A stretch of DNA of 64,000 nucleotides from Anticarsia gemmatalis (GCF_050436995.1 NC_134770.1:8132501-8196500), one strand, 5' to 3'; positions 46,279 to 57,216 are shown, counted from the stretch's first letter. Notes: generated by a model not told the origin, from the sequence alone. A program made the numbers and translations.

Positions 46279-47169
46279 TTTATTCTTTAAAAACAGTTGA
46301 CAGACTGAACCACCACTGCACCTATGTAAATATATTATGATAATAATTTTAAGCTTTAGTATAAAGGTATATTACTCGGTTATAGCGCTTTAGGTGCTTA
46401 ACATAATTCTGTAATCCCCATGGCTGTAAAAATGTTTCGAATGATACCTTATACATCTATTTGCCGTACAGAAGCCATATAAATATCTGATATAACGCTC
46501 AAGGCGCTATTAAAGACCTACGCAACTCTTTTATAGATGAGTAATACACTAGCCCTAAAAAAATCTGTTATAGAACCTAAGGTATTACAAAAAGCTTATT
46601 TACGCTCTTGAGCGCTATAAGCGCAACGCATAACTCCGTTTAAACTCCTTTATCTCCTAAAGTCCCCTTATACAGTTAACGGTGTTATAGAAGATTCCAT
46701 TAACTCAGTTATACTTCCCTAGGCTGTCTAGCGATGCAATTACATGCTCATATATCACTATAAGTCATTAGTTTCCTACTAAACGGCTACTGTCCCGCCT
46801 AGCTGTTAAAGGGTTTTTTAAATAGCTAGTATACAACTTATAGAGAATTGTACAGCATTTGAACGACTCTTATGCAACTATCAGGCTGTATAACGACTGT
46901 ATAAGCAGCTTGTGTGCTAGTTGGGTAATTTTCTAAAAACTTTATTCAAATCTAACAAAAGTAATTAAATCAAAACTAAAGCGGGGCATACATGTGCCGA
47001 CAAATGTTGCAAGAACAAGGAATATGCAAGACATTTATCACAAAGTCTTGCGTCTAGCAAAAATATGCAACACGTTATAATTTAAACAGACAAATGCTTT
47101 CATAAGGGGAATTAAGGAACATATAAATTATAAGAAACCCTGCTCTTTTGTGCAATATGCTTACGCTAG

Positions 47170-47204
47170 CTTTAGCCCGCGACTTCGTTCGCATTTAAAC
47201 ATTT
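47170..47204 (-). mobile_element. Helitron-type end fragment, reverse
   Basis: GCTAGCTTTAGCCCGCGACT followed by TCGTTCGCATT is the reversed 3' terminal hairpin and CTAG of a moth Helitron subfamily. It is truncated by the LINE tail that follows. Confidence 0.45.
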
Positions 47205-47447
47205 CTTGTGTTAAAAAGTAATCTAGGCCACAAACTACCTATGTACCTATTAAAATCAGTTCTACTAATACAAAGATTGTTAAAATTATTTGGCGATCAA
47301 AAAGAGTGGCCTGGAGTTTCTTGCCAGCTCTTCTCATTGGCCCTACCTTCCGAACTGGCGGTAAATTCACTCTCTGTATCATTGACTATCATAAGTGTCA
47401 GCATTTGACTTATATGAATAAATGATTCGATTTTTTGATTTTGAAAG
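47205..47447 (+). repeat. LINE 3' tail, forward
   Basis: GAGTGGCCTGGAGTTTCTTG, CCAGCTCTTCTCATTGG, CTTCCGAACTGGCGGTAAAT and ATTGACTATCATAAGTGTCA run to the terminus ATGAATAAATGATTCGATTT with TGATTTTGA. The words recur reversed at 57575-57720. No reverse-transcriptase coding part is attached. Confidence 0.75.
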
Positions 47448-48153
47448 AGTTACATACATACATACATAAATATATCCTTTCCATACATTTAATTTTATCC
47501 TTACAAACGTTTGCATTCATAGTAGGTATTATTAATACATAGGATATTTGTACATTTAGAACAAAGCTATGTAGAATTGTACATTTGTTCTAAAGAAATC
47601 TTCCAACATATTAAATATGAAATATTATGTAGATTATACATGTAACCAGTTGCATTCATTTGAAATCCTTTGACGCAGTTTGCGGCTACATATTTGTTAT
47701 ATACAGGCTGGGAAATTATTTGAGCTGTAAATGAAAACTATGTCACGATATTGTGTTGAAAATGTCAAATGTCACTGATACATTGATGATATTATGAACC
47801 TATACACATAAAGAAATAGATTCATATATTTTTGTTATTGCTTAAAAAATTAAGAAAAGTGACATCGCTCTAGGGTTCTTTAAGGATATTTAACTGAACC
47901 AAGAATCAAACCCATAAAACTAAAAGCCAAAACGATCTGCAACTTCAATTTCCGTACATTTAAACAATCAATAAAAAAATCTAGAAACAAAAACTGAAAA
48001 ATTACTTCCACGACCCGAAATTTAAGGAAATCAGGAATAACTTTTTCACGACCCGAGACATCATAGCACTCACATACACAAAAATACATTATTTTTTCTT
48101 TAAAAGTACAAACAAAAGAGACAGAACAAACGCCATTGTACATCCATCTTTAC

Positions 48154-48263
48154 AAGCAAGTACAATCGCATACAGTGAGACAATCAGCTAACATTATTAA
48201 GCGATCGGTTCAGTGGGTACAGTCGCGCGCACGAGTGTTACCAGTTTATTGTAACTTTGTTTG
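48154..48263. repeat. Direct repeat 1a (pair with 48576-48687)
   Basis: ACAAGCAAGTACAATCGC, GCTAACATTATTAAGCGATC and GTTACCAGTTTATTGTAACT also occur at 48576-48687, with only a few substitutions and a small length difference. A SINE starts at the next base. Confidence 0.9.
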
Positions 48264-48415
48264 GTGTCTCCGTGGCGCAGTGGTTTAGCCGATTAGGTCA
48301 CCACGCCACCACCGCTACCATTGCGTCGGGAGGTCGTAGGTTCGATTCCCACAATGATTACTTGTGCGATCCATAAATATTTTTTTCGTGTCTGGTTGTA
48401 CTTTTTATACGTTTA
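48264..48415 (+). mobile_element. tRNA-derived SINE (family B), forward, intact promoter
   Basis: Box A (CGTGGCGCAGTGGTTTAG) and box B (GTAGGTTCGATTCCCAC) are both intact. The body is CTTGTGCGATCCATAAATAT, then TGTCTGGTTGTACTTTT. The SINE begins exactly where direct repeat 1a ends, so it lies between two copies of the duplicated sequence. Confidence 0.85.
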
Positions 48416-48575
48416 GAGTAATTCTAGCTGCCTTTTGTTTCGCTTAGTGTTTCAAATATTATAGAATAAGATTATGCGGTCATACTATGATCAGAGAAAA
48501 GGACTTTTCAAATAATTATCACTACAAAATTGCTTATAAGTAGTTAAAAATAAATATTTATCATGTTAAGAAATA

Positions 48576-48687
48576 ACAAGCAAGTACAATCGCGGACAGT
48601 GAGACAATCAGCTAACATTATTAAGCGATCGGTTCAGTCGGTACAGTCGCGCACACGAGTGTTACCAGTTTATTGTAACTTTGTTTG
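48576..48687. repeat. Direct repeat 1b
   Basis: Second copy of the 110-bp sequence at 48154. After it the sequence continues TTGTAAATTGATTGGTGC, which differs from the SINE that follows copy 1a. Confidence 0.9.
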
Positions 48688-49187
48688 TTGTAAATTGATT
48701 GGTGCAAGTTTGGTACTGTTTTGAACATTTTCTATTGGATTTTTGTAGAAGTATGTTAGAGTGTATGGTGTTTCAAATACGAGAATAAGGTTAGTAAATT
48801 GTGTTTTAATCAGATCGATGGATTTTTCAAATAAAAATAACTAAGGTTTGCTGGTTATTTAGATAATATAATAGTTGTGCAAAGTTGACATATTTCTTGG
48901 AGTAAAAATATTTTTTTCTGTTATGGGTTTTTTGTCTGAATTTTTGTTAACAGTTAATTGCAAATGGACTATAATTGGTCAAACATTTAGATATTCTTGT
49001 ATAGTATGTGTGTTTTTTTTTATTAATTTTGATTGAGTACATGTATTTCTGCCTCTATCCCTTAGTAAAAATTGACATGATAAATTTTTATTAAAGTCTC
49101 CATTATAATCCTAACCAAAGATTTCTCAACATTTCTTAAAAAAAATATCATACTATTTTTAACTTTTAATTTTTATTCTGTAACACT

Positions 49188-49372
49188 TTCGCACACAACA
49201 GTACAATTTCAGATAAAGAGAATAATGAGAATGCTTCAAATGAAATTCGTTACCGTTGTATTAACAACTGTGACGTCATTACTGCAACGATGACGTCACA
49301 CGGCATAATGAACTTCACTTTCAACAATAATGGACGACTTTTCAATAAACCTTTTTAACCAGTTTCAGTTTG
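49188..49372. repeat. Direct repeat 2a with paired CRE-like octamers
   Basis: This 185-bp block is repeated at 49651-49835 with few differences and no net length change. It contains two perfect TGACGTCA palindromes at 49271 and 49291, twenty bases apart, separated by TTACTGCAACGA. Weaker similarity continues for about 80 bp (GATAGTTTTCCAGAAGTGGA against GATAGTTATCCAGAAGTGTA). TGACGTCA is the classical CREB/ATF site; function here is inference. Confidence 0.9.
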
Positions 49373-49520
49373 CAAATGTCTGAAAATAACTGCCAAATTC
49401 CATTTGATAAGTTATCTGATAGTTTTCCAGAAGTGGAAACCCCGGGAATAATTATTCAATCGCTTTTATAAAACTACTTACATTATATGTTATTAGTAGT
49501 TATGGCCGCTTTTTCAAACT

Positions 49521-49560
49521 AGCTTCTGCCCGCGACTCCGTCTGCGTCACCCATTGGCAC
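49521..49560 (-). mobile_element. Helitron-type end fragment, reverse
   Basis: ACTAGCTTCTGCCCGCGACT followed by CCGTCTGCGTCACCC is a reversed moth Helitron 3' end. It sits between the two copies of direct repeat 2. Confidence 0.45.
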
Positions 49561-49650
49561 AAGGCAGAAATTCAATACAAACATTCACTCCCTTTTTTAG
49601 GCCCATCTACCCCTTTTTTTCGCTATATTAAGTCTTTATACTGAAACAGT

Positions 49651-49835
49651 TTCGTACACAACAGTACAATTTCAGATAAAGAGAATAATGAGAATGCTTC
49701 AAATGAAATTCGTTACCGTTGTATTAACAACTGTGACGTCATTACTGCAACGATGACGTCACACGGCATAATGAACTTCACTTTCAACAATAAGTAACGA
49801 CTTTTCAATAAACCTTTTTATCCAGTTTCAGTTTG
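49651..49835. repeat. Direct repeat 2b with paired CRE-like octamers
   Basis: Second copy, with TGACGTCA at 49734 and 49754. Both octamers are unchanged between the copies. Confidence 0.9.
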
Positions 49836-50699
49836 TGAATACGTGTCAGATTACTTATTTACTAGTTAAGTAACATCAAAAACGAGACAACTGTCAAAAT
49901 TTTATGTGATAGTTATCCAGAAGTGTAAACTCTGGGAATAAAACTTTAATTTTAAATTTGAAAACAATGAATTTTGTAGGTAGTCATTACTTTTAATATT
50001 ATTATGTCACTTCATTAACCAGATACGCTATCGTATAATTATCTAAGTAAGCTTAAAAAAATACTTAAAATGTGTTGTGTATGTATTCACGTCGGCTACG
50101 CAATATATTAAAAGTCCAAAAATCGCGTTTCAGGCCTTCTAAATTTAATAAACAACAAAAAATAAAACACAATATTTATTATGCCAAACCGATAAAAAGA
50201 TATTCACAATAGAAAAATACTTTTAGCTTTGTAATATTGACACAGATTTATAAAATTGTCCTAATAAAGATAACCAAAGTGATATAATATTATTTCAAAT
50301 TTAAAACTTTACCGAGTAACGTTTAGAAACTAAAACAAACTTACTTATAAAACAACACACTGTATCCGTACAGAGCAAATATCGGAGCATCCTGTATCAT
50401 TTCTAATTAAATTAAAACGGACAGACCGACTTTTAATTAACTTTGTGCAACTGATACTCATCTGTCCTCTGCTAGTGATGGGAAAGAACGGATTATCGAT
50501 GTAAAAAATCCGATTAGTAAAATTGTTTGAACCGAAATGAATCCTGTAGTAATACATATTATTTTTTTTTTTACAAATTGGCACTGTTTTGCGACTTTAA
50601 CGAGTTTTATCACTTGCTACATTTATTTAATCGTATTATCAAAATAGCCCAAAGGTGTCTTTCTATGTATGTAAGAGCTTAAGCGCACATAGTATACTT

Positions 50700-50908
50700 G
50701 CCGATTGCGGGGACTATGCATACTTTCAAGAACTGTTCTAAAAACCTCTCAGGCATGCAAGGTTGCATCACGATGTTGGAACAAGTGATAATTATTTCTA
50801 ATATACACATAACTTCTTAAAGTCATACGACAAAGTCATACATTCGAACCTACGACCACTTGCGTGGGAGGTATCAGCTTATACCACTCGGCTATCGCTG
50901 CTCTAAAT
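50700..50908 (-). mobile_element. tRNA-derived SINE (family E), reverse
   Basis: GGCATGCAAGGTTGCATCAC, GGAACAAGTGATAATTATTT, and the reversed head CATTCGAACCTACGACCACT, TGCGTGGGAGGTATCAGC and ACCACTCGGCTATCGCTGC. It matches 16120-16255. Confidence 0.75.
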
Positions 50909-51756
50909 TGTTGTAGCATGTAGAATAACCTGCGTTTACTAATAAAAATGACTAAAGCGTTTCTTAATAATATATCGTGAAAGACCGTATTTGATCTATC
51001 GTCAAACAAAGGTCGTGTTAACTCGAGATTATCGGTAAGTACATCACAACACTATTAATTACTATCCGACTTCAAAGAGTAAATCGAAAGTCTGTTTGTA
51101 CTCGCAGTTATTTTTATTTATCAAAGTAAACGCTTTTCAGTTATCAATTTAATTTTATTGAAAGCGCAGTTTTAATACTTTTAATAGAAGGCTGCTTTTG
51201 TTGGAAAATATCGCGTTTTAGTTTACAATTGGAAAGGTAAAGAAGAGTTTTAAAAAATATTGACTTTTTAGGATTAGATAAAGTTAGTATTATCTCATAT
51301 TTTTGTGTAAAAGGTAAGAAAAAATTATTATTTTTACATTTGTTAGAGCAGGCTAGTTTACATATTAAATTTTCTTTTTCTAATATTATCTTACAATAAT
51401 TGTAAAAATAACTACTTCTATATTTTTGCAGTTTTTTATTAGCACTTATACAAGTATTAGGTATACGATATTTATATAAATGTATTGAAAGTATATGAGT
51501 TAAGAGTTAGGTAGGTACTTTGAGACCACTTTTTTGTGTTTGACATACCTATACACAAACATTTTTTTGATTTGAAATGCTTAAAACCACCATAAACAAA
51601 TCAAAAATGAAAATTTATATTCCCTAAAAACGTCATTTTCAAATCAAAATATTGTTGCCAGACGAAAAAATGAGACATTAAAAATAATATCATGTTACCT
51701 TTGCCCTTGTCACTGTGTTAATAAAATAAATACGTCACACCTGACAGGTATTGCGA

Positions 51757-51797
51757 CGCCATGACAGTTGGGGAATTAGCGCGGGAAAATTTGACAG
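51757..51797 (+). promoter_or_regulatory. Composite motif CGCCATGACAGTT...GCGGGAAAA..TGACAG, copy 1
   Basis: The order CGCCATGACAGTT, GAATT, GCGGGAAAA, TGACAG also occurs at 53801-53837 within unrelated flanks. GCGGGAAA is an E2F-type core. It may be a bound motif or the relic of a dispersed repeat. Confidence 0.35.
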
Positions 51798-52061
51798 ATA
51801 TACGTAATATTAAACCGGGATTTTTTTGGATTTTATATAGGTATGTGACTGCATTGTGATATTCAATTGAGTAAGGGTAAAATAACTTCTATTAGAAAAA
51901 AACGTTTGAGCTGACAATATACTCTTGATTTAATCAAATCAAAATGTTTTAAAAAATACGGGTCGGTATTTTTCCTTTGTGTTGTCTGTATTAATAAATA
52001 TACAATTTACAGACTTTTAAGCTATATTTAAAAAAAATGAAAAATAAAACTTAATCTCATA

Positions 52062-52327
52062 TCTATATCTATATTATAAAGCTGAAGAGTTTGTTTGATT
52101 GTTTGTTTGTTTGTTTGAACGCGCTAATCTCAGGAACTACTGGTCCGATTTGAAAAATCCTTTCAGTGTCAGATAGCCCATTTATCGAGGAAGGGTATAG
52201 GCTATGTGTGTATCATCACGCTACGACCAATACAAGCAGAGTACCAGTAGAAAATGTTACAAAAACGGAGAAAATTATGACCCATTCTCTCTTAGGTGAC
52301 GCAAGCTAAGTTGCGCGGGTCAGCAAG
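52062..52327 (+). mobile_element. Short Helitron, copy 2
   Basis: It starts TCTATATCTATATTATAAAG and ends TTGCGCGGGTCAGCAAG, where the terminal CTAG is mutated to CAAG. It aligns with 33542-33804 throughout (CTCAGGAACTACTGGTCCGA, GACCCATTCTCTCTTA). Confidence 0.88.
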
Positions 52328-53800
52328 TATAAAATAAATCGATTACGTTTCTTTTTATTTAGATGGTTCAAATGGGTAAGGGTTTTTATAAATGCATTGA
52401 AACTGACTTAAACTACAAAAAGTTACGCAACCGGAGTAGACTGTGGACTTAAGCCTGAATCAAATAAATGAAAAAAAAAATCTAAATAAAATAGATTTAC
52501 ACTCCTGAGAATTAACATTTCCGAATTTCAAAAATAATTTTAGTAGCAGCCCTATAAAGTGTTTGCGTCCAATAAACTAGCCTCGCCCCGCGGGACTCAA
52601 TACCATTATGTTCAAATGATGTGTGCAACGCAGTACACTTGAAAACAGTTGGGAATATAATACAACTGTTTATAATACTTTAGTTAATTTAAATGACTGT
52701 AAACTGTTTGTGAATGGGGTTAGTGACATTTTATGTGTGTATATTTATTATTACGTTAATTCAAGAATTAAGTACTGGCATAAAAATATTACTCTTGTCT
52801 CGTAAAGACTTTTACGAAATTTCAAACAAAAGAAACTGTAGGCAACTGTTTGTAATTTTTTTTTGCGTGGAATCGAACCTATTACCCTTGCAGTGAGTAA
52901 AATTAATGATTCAGTATGACTACCACCATAATACATTACGGACGCTATTAAACCTTTTTTAAGGTTTTCATCGAATTAAAGTTTTGTTATTTTACTAAAA
53001 TATCAAAACAATTGGCAAGCCAAAAGACAAATGGAAAAATACATTATTTACTTTATTGGTGATTATTTCGGTATTGGCTTTATATTTTTAGAAACAAGCA
53101 GCATTTAAAATAGTTCAAATAACAGTTAAATATTTATATAAATAGTGAACAATACTATAATAATATCTAGACCACCCTGTACCATAAAGTGACAGAAGCT
53201 GTCAGTCACCTGTCAGTGGTTGTCAAAACGAAGGAACGACAAAAGATGTTAATCCACTTTGATCGTTTATACACTGAATAATACTAGTTGATACTTTTGA
53301 ATTACAATGACATAGAATTTTGATTTTAATTCGTTATGTCAATTAGTAATTGATATAAAATATTTTAATTCAACTTGGTACATAAAGAATTTGTAATTTC
53401 ATAATTTTCAAATATTATTCGTGAAATAATTCTGCCTGCATGTGTTTGATGATTTTATAGGGATCATAAGGCTACATATTCGAAAGTTTTTGACTTTTTA
53501 AAAATTTCTGCTCGACTTTCTGGCCCAGGCCATATCGTGCACCGTTATCAAAAGTTTAAAAAATATCTACTTTTTTGAGAAACGATTAATAAACCTATAA
53601 ATAGAGCGACTACTTGTTAGCGAAAGTATTTTTTTTTTTTTCATTTAAGTTGCATTATAGGCTACACAAAATAAATTTTGGTATAAATTAACAAACAAAC
53701 ACTGAAAAAGTTAAACCTTTGGAAACCGCATCTAAAACAAACAAAACTAAACTATCGCATATCTCGGTGTATAAATCACAGTAAAATGAAAACACCTACG

Positions 53801-53837
53801 CGCCATGACAGTTCAGAATTGGCGGGAAAACTGACAG
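53801..53837 (+). promoter_or_regulatory. Composite motif CGCCATGACAGTT...GGCGGGAAAA..TGACAG, copy 2
   Basis: Second occurrence of the motif seen at 51757. It is followed by a CG-containing stretch (GGTGAGCGTTTATGAGGCGC) that recalls a promoter, but no exon follows. Confidence 0.35.
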
Positions 53838-54139
53838 CGTTGACATCTGTCAGTCGGTGAGCGTTTATGAGGCGCGCTATTACTCAACGGTATGTTTAAT
53901 TATTATTTTGTCCGATTGTTTGTGACGGCTGAGCGTTTACGAAGTCAGTTATGATATTTGATAGTGTTCAAATTGAATTATTTTGATGTTTAGTTTCTCA
54001 GTATTTCGTGGTTTTTGTATAGTTATGTGTTTATATAAATGGAAAAGTTCCTTTGTGTGAGGTTTTGATTGTTAGTATTGGTAATGGATTTCTATGAAAT
54101 GATTTGGTGTGTTATGCGGTTACAATGTATAAATAATAC

Positions 54140-54205
54140 ATTGTTCCATTCTAGGTAAAACCATCGAAATTAGTATTTCGATGGTTTTACCTAGAATGGA
54201 ACAAT
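54140..54205. repeat. Perfect palindrome, 31-bp arms, 4-nt loop
   Basis: ATTGTTCCATTCTAGGTAAA-ACCATCGAAAT (54140-54170) is the exact reverse complement of 54175-54205, with loop TAGT. The arms do not extend further. A transcript would make a perfect 31-bp stem. Confidence 0.95.
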
Positions 54206-54279
54206 ACAACATACATGAAATTCATAAAACGTCTATTTTTTATAAAAATCATAGATCATTCGTTGAAATGGTTCCCATT

Positions 54280-54350
54280 CCGATACCATTGCACACGAAG
54301 GTCGTGGCTTCGATTCCCATATGCAATTCCGATGTGATCTGTGTATGTCT
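54280..54350 (+). mobile_element. tRNA-SINE head fragment (family B), forward
   Basis: AAGGTCGTGGCTTCGATTCCC holds a box B; GATCTGTGTATGTC follows. The box A side is diverged. Confidence 0.45.
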
Positions 54351-54911
54351 TTCTAGAGTCCCGGCGTTTTCATTTACAATTTGAAAAATTTAAACCAAAA
54401 TTGTTTATTTCACGTTAATTTATCAAAAAACTCCTGCAATATTCATTGGTTACGCAAACTGCGCCGCAAACTGTACGCCAGTTCTCATTTATATTCTTAA
54501 GTTATACGGTAAATCACTCAAGCCCCGATATTCGTATAAGTTTTCGAAATATTTCGAGTTTACGATAAAATTTCAACTTTTGTCAAGTTTTCCATTTGAG
54601 TTATAGTAGTTGGATGCACGTCGAAAACAGAACCGAAATTTGTACAAACTAATTTCAATCTTATACACCTAAAATAGAGTTTAAATTTCTTTGCGATCTG
54701 CAGCGTTTTATAGTAAAAATAAAATACGCTTGCAGTCGATTCGTGAAATATATGATACAGGTTTTTTAAAATATTTCTTTGCTGTTTATTTATTTCGGTA
54801 TTCAGTGTATTGAGCAATGAATAATCAGGTTTCAGTGGTGTCTTTCACAGTTCTGCTTGGTAATACATTTCGTTATTTAATATTGAGAGAATGAAGCTTT
54901 GTTTACATAAC

Positions 54912-55142
54912 ATAACGCCTTTTATATCCGAAGGTGTATACAGAGATGAATGAAGACAACAACGTTTTACCATTTAATATGATAGTCTCACGAAAAGCAC
55001 GAGCCTATTCCCATATACCGAAGATGTTACTAGAGTCCGGGCTACTATTGATAATATTTTTATATAAATAAGACAAGTTTTAGCACTTTGTCCGACCTGG
55101 GAATTGAACCGGAGACCTCGTGATCAGCTGATGAATACTATT
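54912..55142 (-). mobile_element. tRNA-derived SINE (family D), reverse
   Basis: TAACGCCTTTTATATCCGAA, AGCCTATTCCCATATACCGA, GAGTCCGGGCTACTATTGAT, AGCACTTTGTCCGACCTGGG and AATTGAACCGGAGACCTCGT give the complete reversed family-D order except the box A end. Confidence 0.7.
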
Positions 55143-55489
55143 TTCCGAATACCTTTATCTGAAGCGATCTGAATCATCTCTATCTCTCTCTCTCTATAAA
55201 GTTGGTCAAAGGCCGATGATGATGATGTTTTTCCGTAACTACTAGTTAGCTAAACATAATTAAAATAATGAATAAATGTTTGAATTTGTTTGTAAAACCT
55301 TTGAAACTTTCAGTCGATATGTTAAATAGTTTTATACAAAGTTTGTTATCAGTTTCAAACTCTTACAGTTTTATCGTTATGTAACTTTGTTATTGAAGTA
55401 CCTACTTACGTAAGACATAGAGTTAAGTAGTACTTAGATTACGTTTGATATTTGCGTTTTCAAAAAATATTCTTTAAAAATATTTGTTA

Positions 55490-55728
55490 CTAGCTGACCC
55501 GCGCAACTTCGCTTGCGTCATATAAAAGAGAATGGGCCAAAATTTTCCCCGTTTTTGCAACATTTTTTACTGGTACTCTGCTTCTTTTAATCGTAGCATA
55601 ATGATATATAGCCTATAGCCTTCCTCGATAAATGGGCTGACACTGATTTTTTTCAAATCGAACCAGTAGTTCCTGAGATTAGCGCGTTTAAACAAACAAA
55701 CTCTTCAGCTTTATAATATCAGTATAGA
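55490..55728 (-). mobile_element. Short Helitron, copy 3, reverse
   Basis: The forward strand starts CTAGCTGACCCGCGCAACTT and ends TTATAATATCAGTATAGA. On the minus strand it runs TC...CTAG between host A and T, with the same 3' hairpin (CGCAAGCGAAGTTGCG). Length 239 bp. Confidence 0.9.
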
Positions 55729-55734
55729 TAACTC

Positions 55735-57075
55735 ATGAAATATCCAGTGGGTCACAAGAAAATATATATTCTTTCATTTATTATTAGTTGAAAAATCTGT
55801 TTTATTTTTAAATCCCCCGCACCAAGTAAACGGTATAGAGGTCAATAGGGGTTGGGCACTCTACACCTCATTTAGAAATATTAAAAATGCTGAAAAAAAA
55901 AAATTATTATGTTTTCTTTTATCGTCAAAGTGATAATTATTTCTAATACACATAGCTACATTATCACTGAATTTTATTTTTGTAAAATTTATTGTAGTAT
56001 TACTAACGAAACAATTTTTCCTTTCCTAATCAAAATCCTTGAAAACTCCCAGCATGTTTCAGTAAAATCCCAAATAATATAGGTATATATCCACCAAGGC
56101 CATACATTAATTCTATCTTTGGGTATCCCTATAAATTGTCCCGCCATATGCCACTAATGTCCTGCCTAATTAGGACCAAGTTTTGTACAATGGCTCCCGT
56201 ATTTTATATTAGGTGGGGAAATCATTTTTTGATACTTTGAAAATGGTTTTGTGTTTATTTTATCATTGAGATAAAATTGATGATATTACTTATATCAAAG
56301 TTTTGTATCAAATTACTTCCCGTAAAATGTTTGCGAATATGTTTTCAAATTCCGGTAAGAAATAGATTTTCGGTAACCATTTTCAGGGTTTTTTTGTCTA
56401 AAATGCTTTTTGAAGAGTCGGAATACTGTCGCATAAGCGATTTGTAAAGGAACTTTTTTTTAAATATTTTAATCAGTTTTAGGTTTCATATAATTGATAC
56501 CACATTGTACCGTATGCAGCGGGACGTTACCTAATACCAAATCGCTACTAGTAAATTCTAAAGAACGTCATTGCTTATTCTGTAAATCAAATCTTACTTA
56601 TCAAAAAGATATTATTAATAAATGTTATTTATCAATCTTGACAGTCATAATCCTTTAATCTTATTCATAAAAAAGCATATCATAATCCCTAAATCCCCAA
56701 AGAAAAAAAAAAGAAAATGTATAACATTTTTTTTCATGGTCTCTGACATTTGATACACTGCCATCTATCGAGTATTCATAAAACCTGCAGGTTAATGACC
56801 TTATCTAACGATCCCGCGGGTTTTTTACAACGATGCTTATTGCATTTATTGCGTAGATGGCCTTAAATACGCTGTTGGGGAAGTGATAAGCTTTTATGTA
56901 GGTAAAAATGAGTAAATTGGAGTGAGGGAACTTGAGTTAAAAGGTGAAGGAAATGCTGAGGTAAGGATGGGTGGTTTCGTTTACGTAAAATTATCGAATT
57001 TAATAAAAATGTGAAAGATAATTTCTATTGTTAGAGGTGGTTTATAAATAATATTCGGTTACTTTTCTGACAGAT
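55735..57075. other. AT-rich intron stretch, no gene seen
   Basis: Only short points: TACACTGCCATCTATCGAGT at 56755, a word common near insect genes, and CGATCCCGCGGG at 56809. No repeats with clear ends. Confidence 0.35.
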
Positions 57076-57079
57076 AATA

Positions 57080-57216
57080 TTAGGTCGGGGAAAAAGTCTT
57101 TTCACATTATAGAATGTATGAACTTGTAATAAAATAATTTGTGATTCTTATAGCCAAAGAGATTTTATTACAAGTTCATACATAATATAATGCGAAAAGT
57201 CTTTTCCCCGACCTAA
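57080..57216. mobile_element. Mariner-type MITE, 137 bp
   Basis: The element is almost entirely a palindrome: TTAGGTCGGGGAAAAAGTCT on the left pairs with the right end, arms about 55 bp with a single-base indel and few mismatches, loop about 25 nt. It is flanked by TA on both sides (57078-57079 and 57217-57218), the Tc1/mariner target duplication. The TTAGGT start and near-palindrome are like the mariner-derived MADE1 elements of other animals. Confidence 0.9.

Larger units (their letters stand above)
43713..46929. mobile_element. 3.2-kb TIR element hosting the TTTCA satellite
   Basis: The ends are a perfect 22-bp inverted repeat: ATTACCCAACTAGCACACAA-GC at 43713 and its reverse complement ending at 46929. 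The interior outside the satellite is rich in related short words such as TTATAGCGCTTTAGGTGC, ATAACGCCTTAGGC and ATAAGCGGCTAC in both orientations, as in MITEs with subterminal repeats. No transposase is seen. The target duplication is unclear because the ends merge with flanking AT bases. Without the satellite the element would be about 1.7 kb. Confidence 0.8.

Noticed and set aside
44764..46290. 508-codon open frame encoding (Phe-Ile-Ser-Phe-His)n
   Set aside because: It is only the TTTCA repeat read in frame; the unit contains no stop. There is no coding signal outside the array.
43713..46929. Virus or endogenous viral element
   Set aside because: No capsid, polymerase or integrase similarity; TIRs and subterminal repeats fit a DNA transposon.
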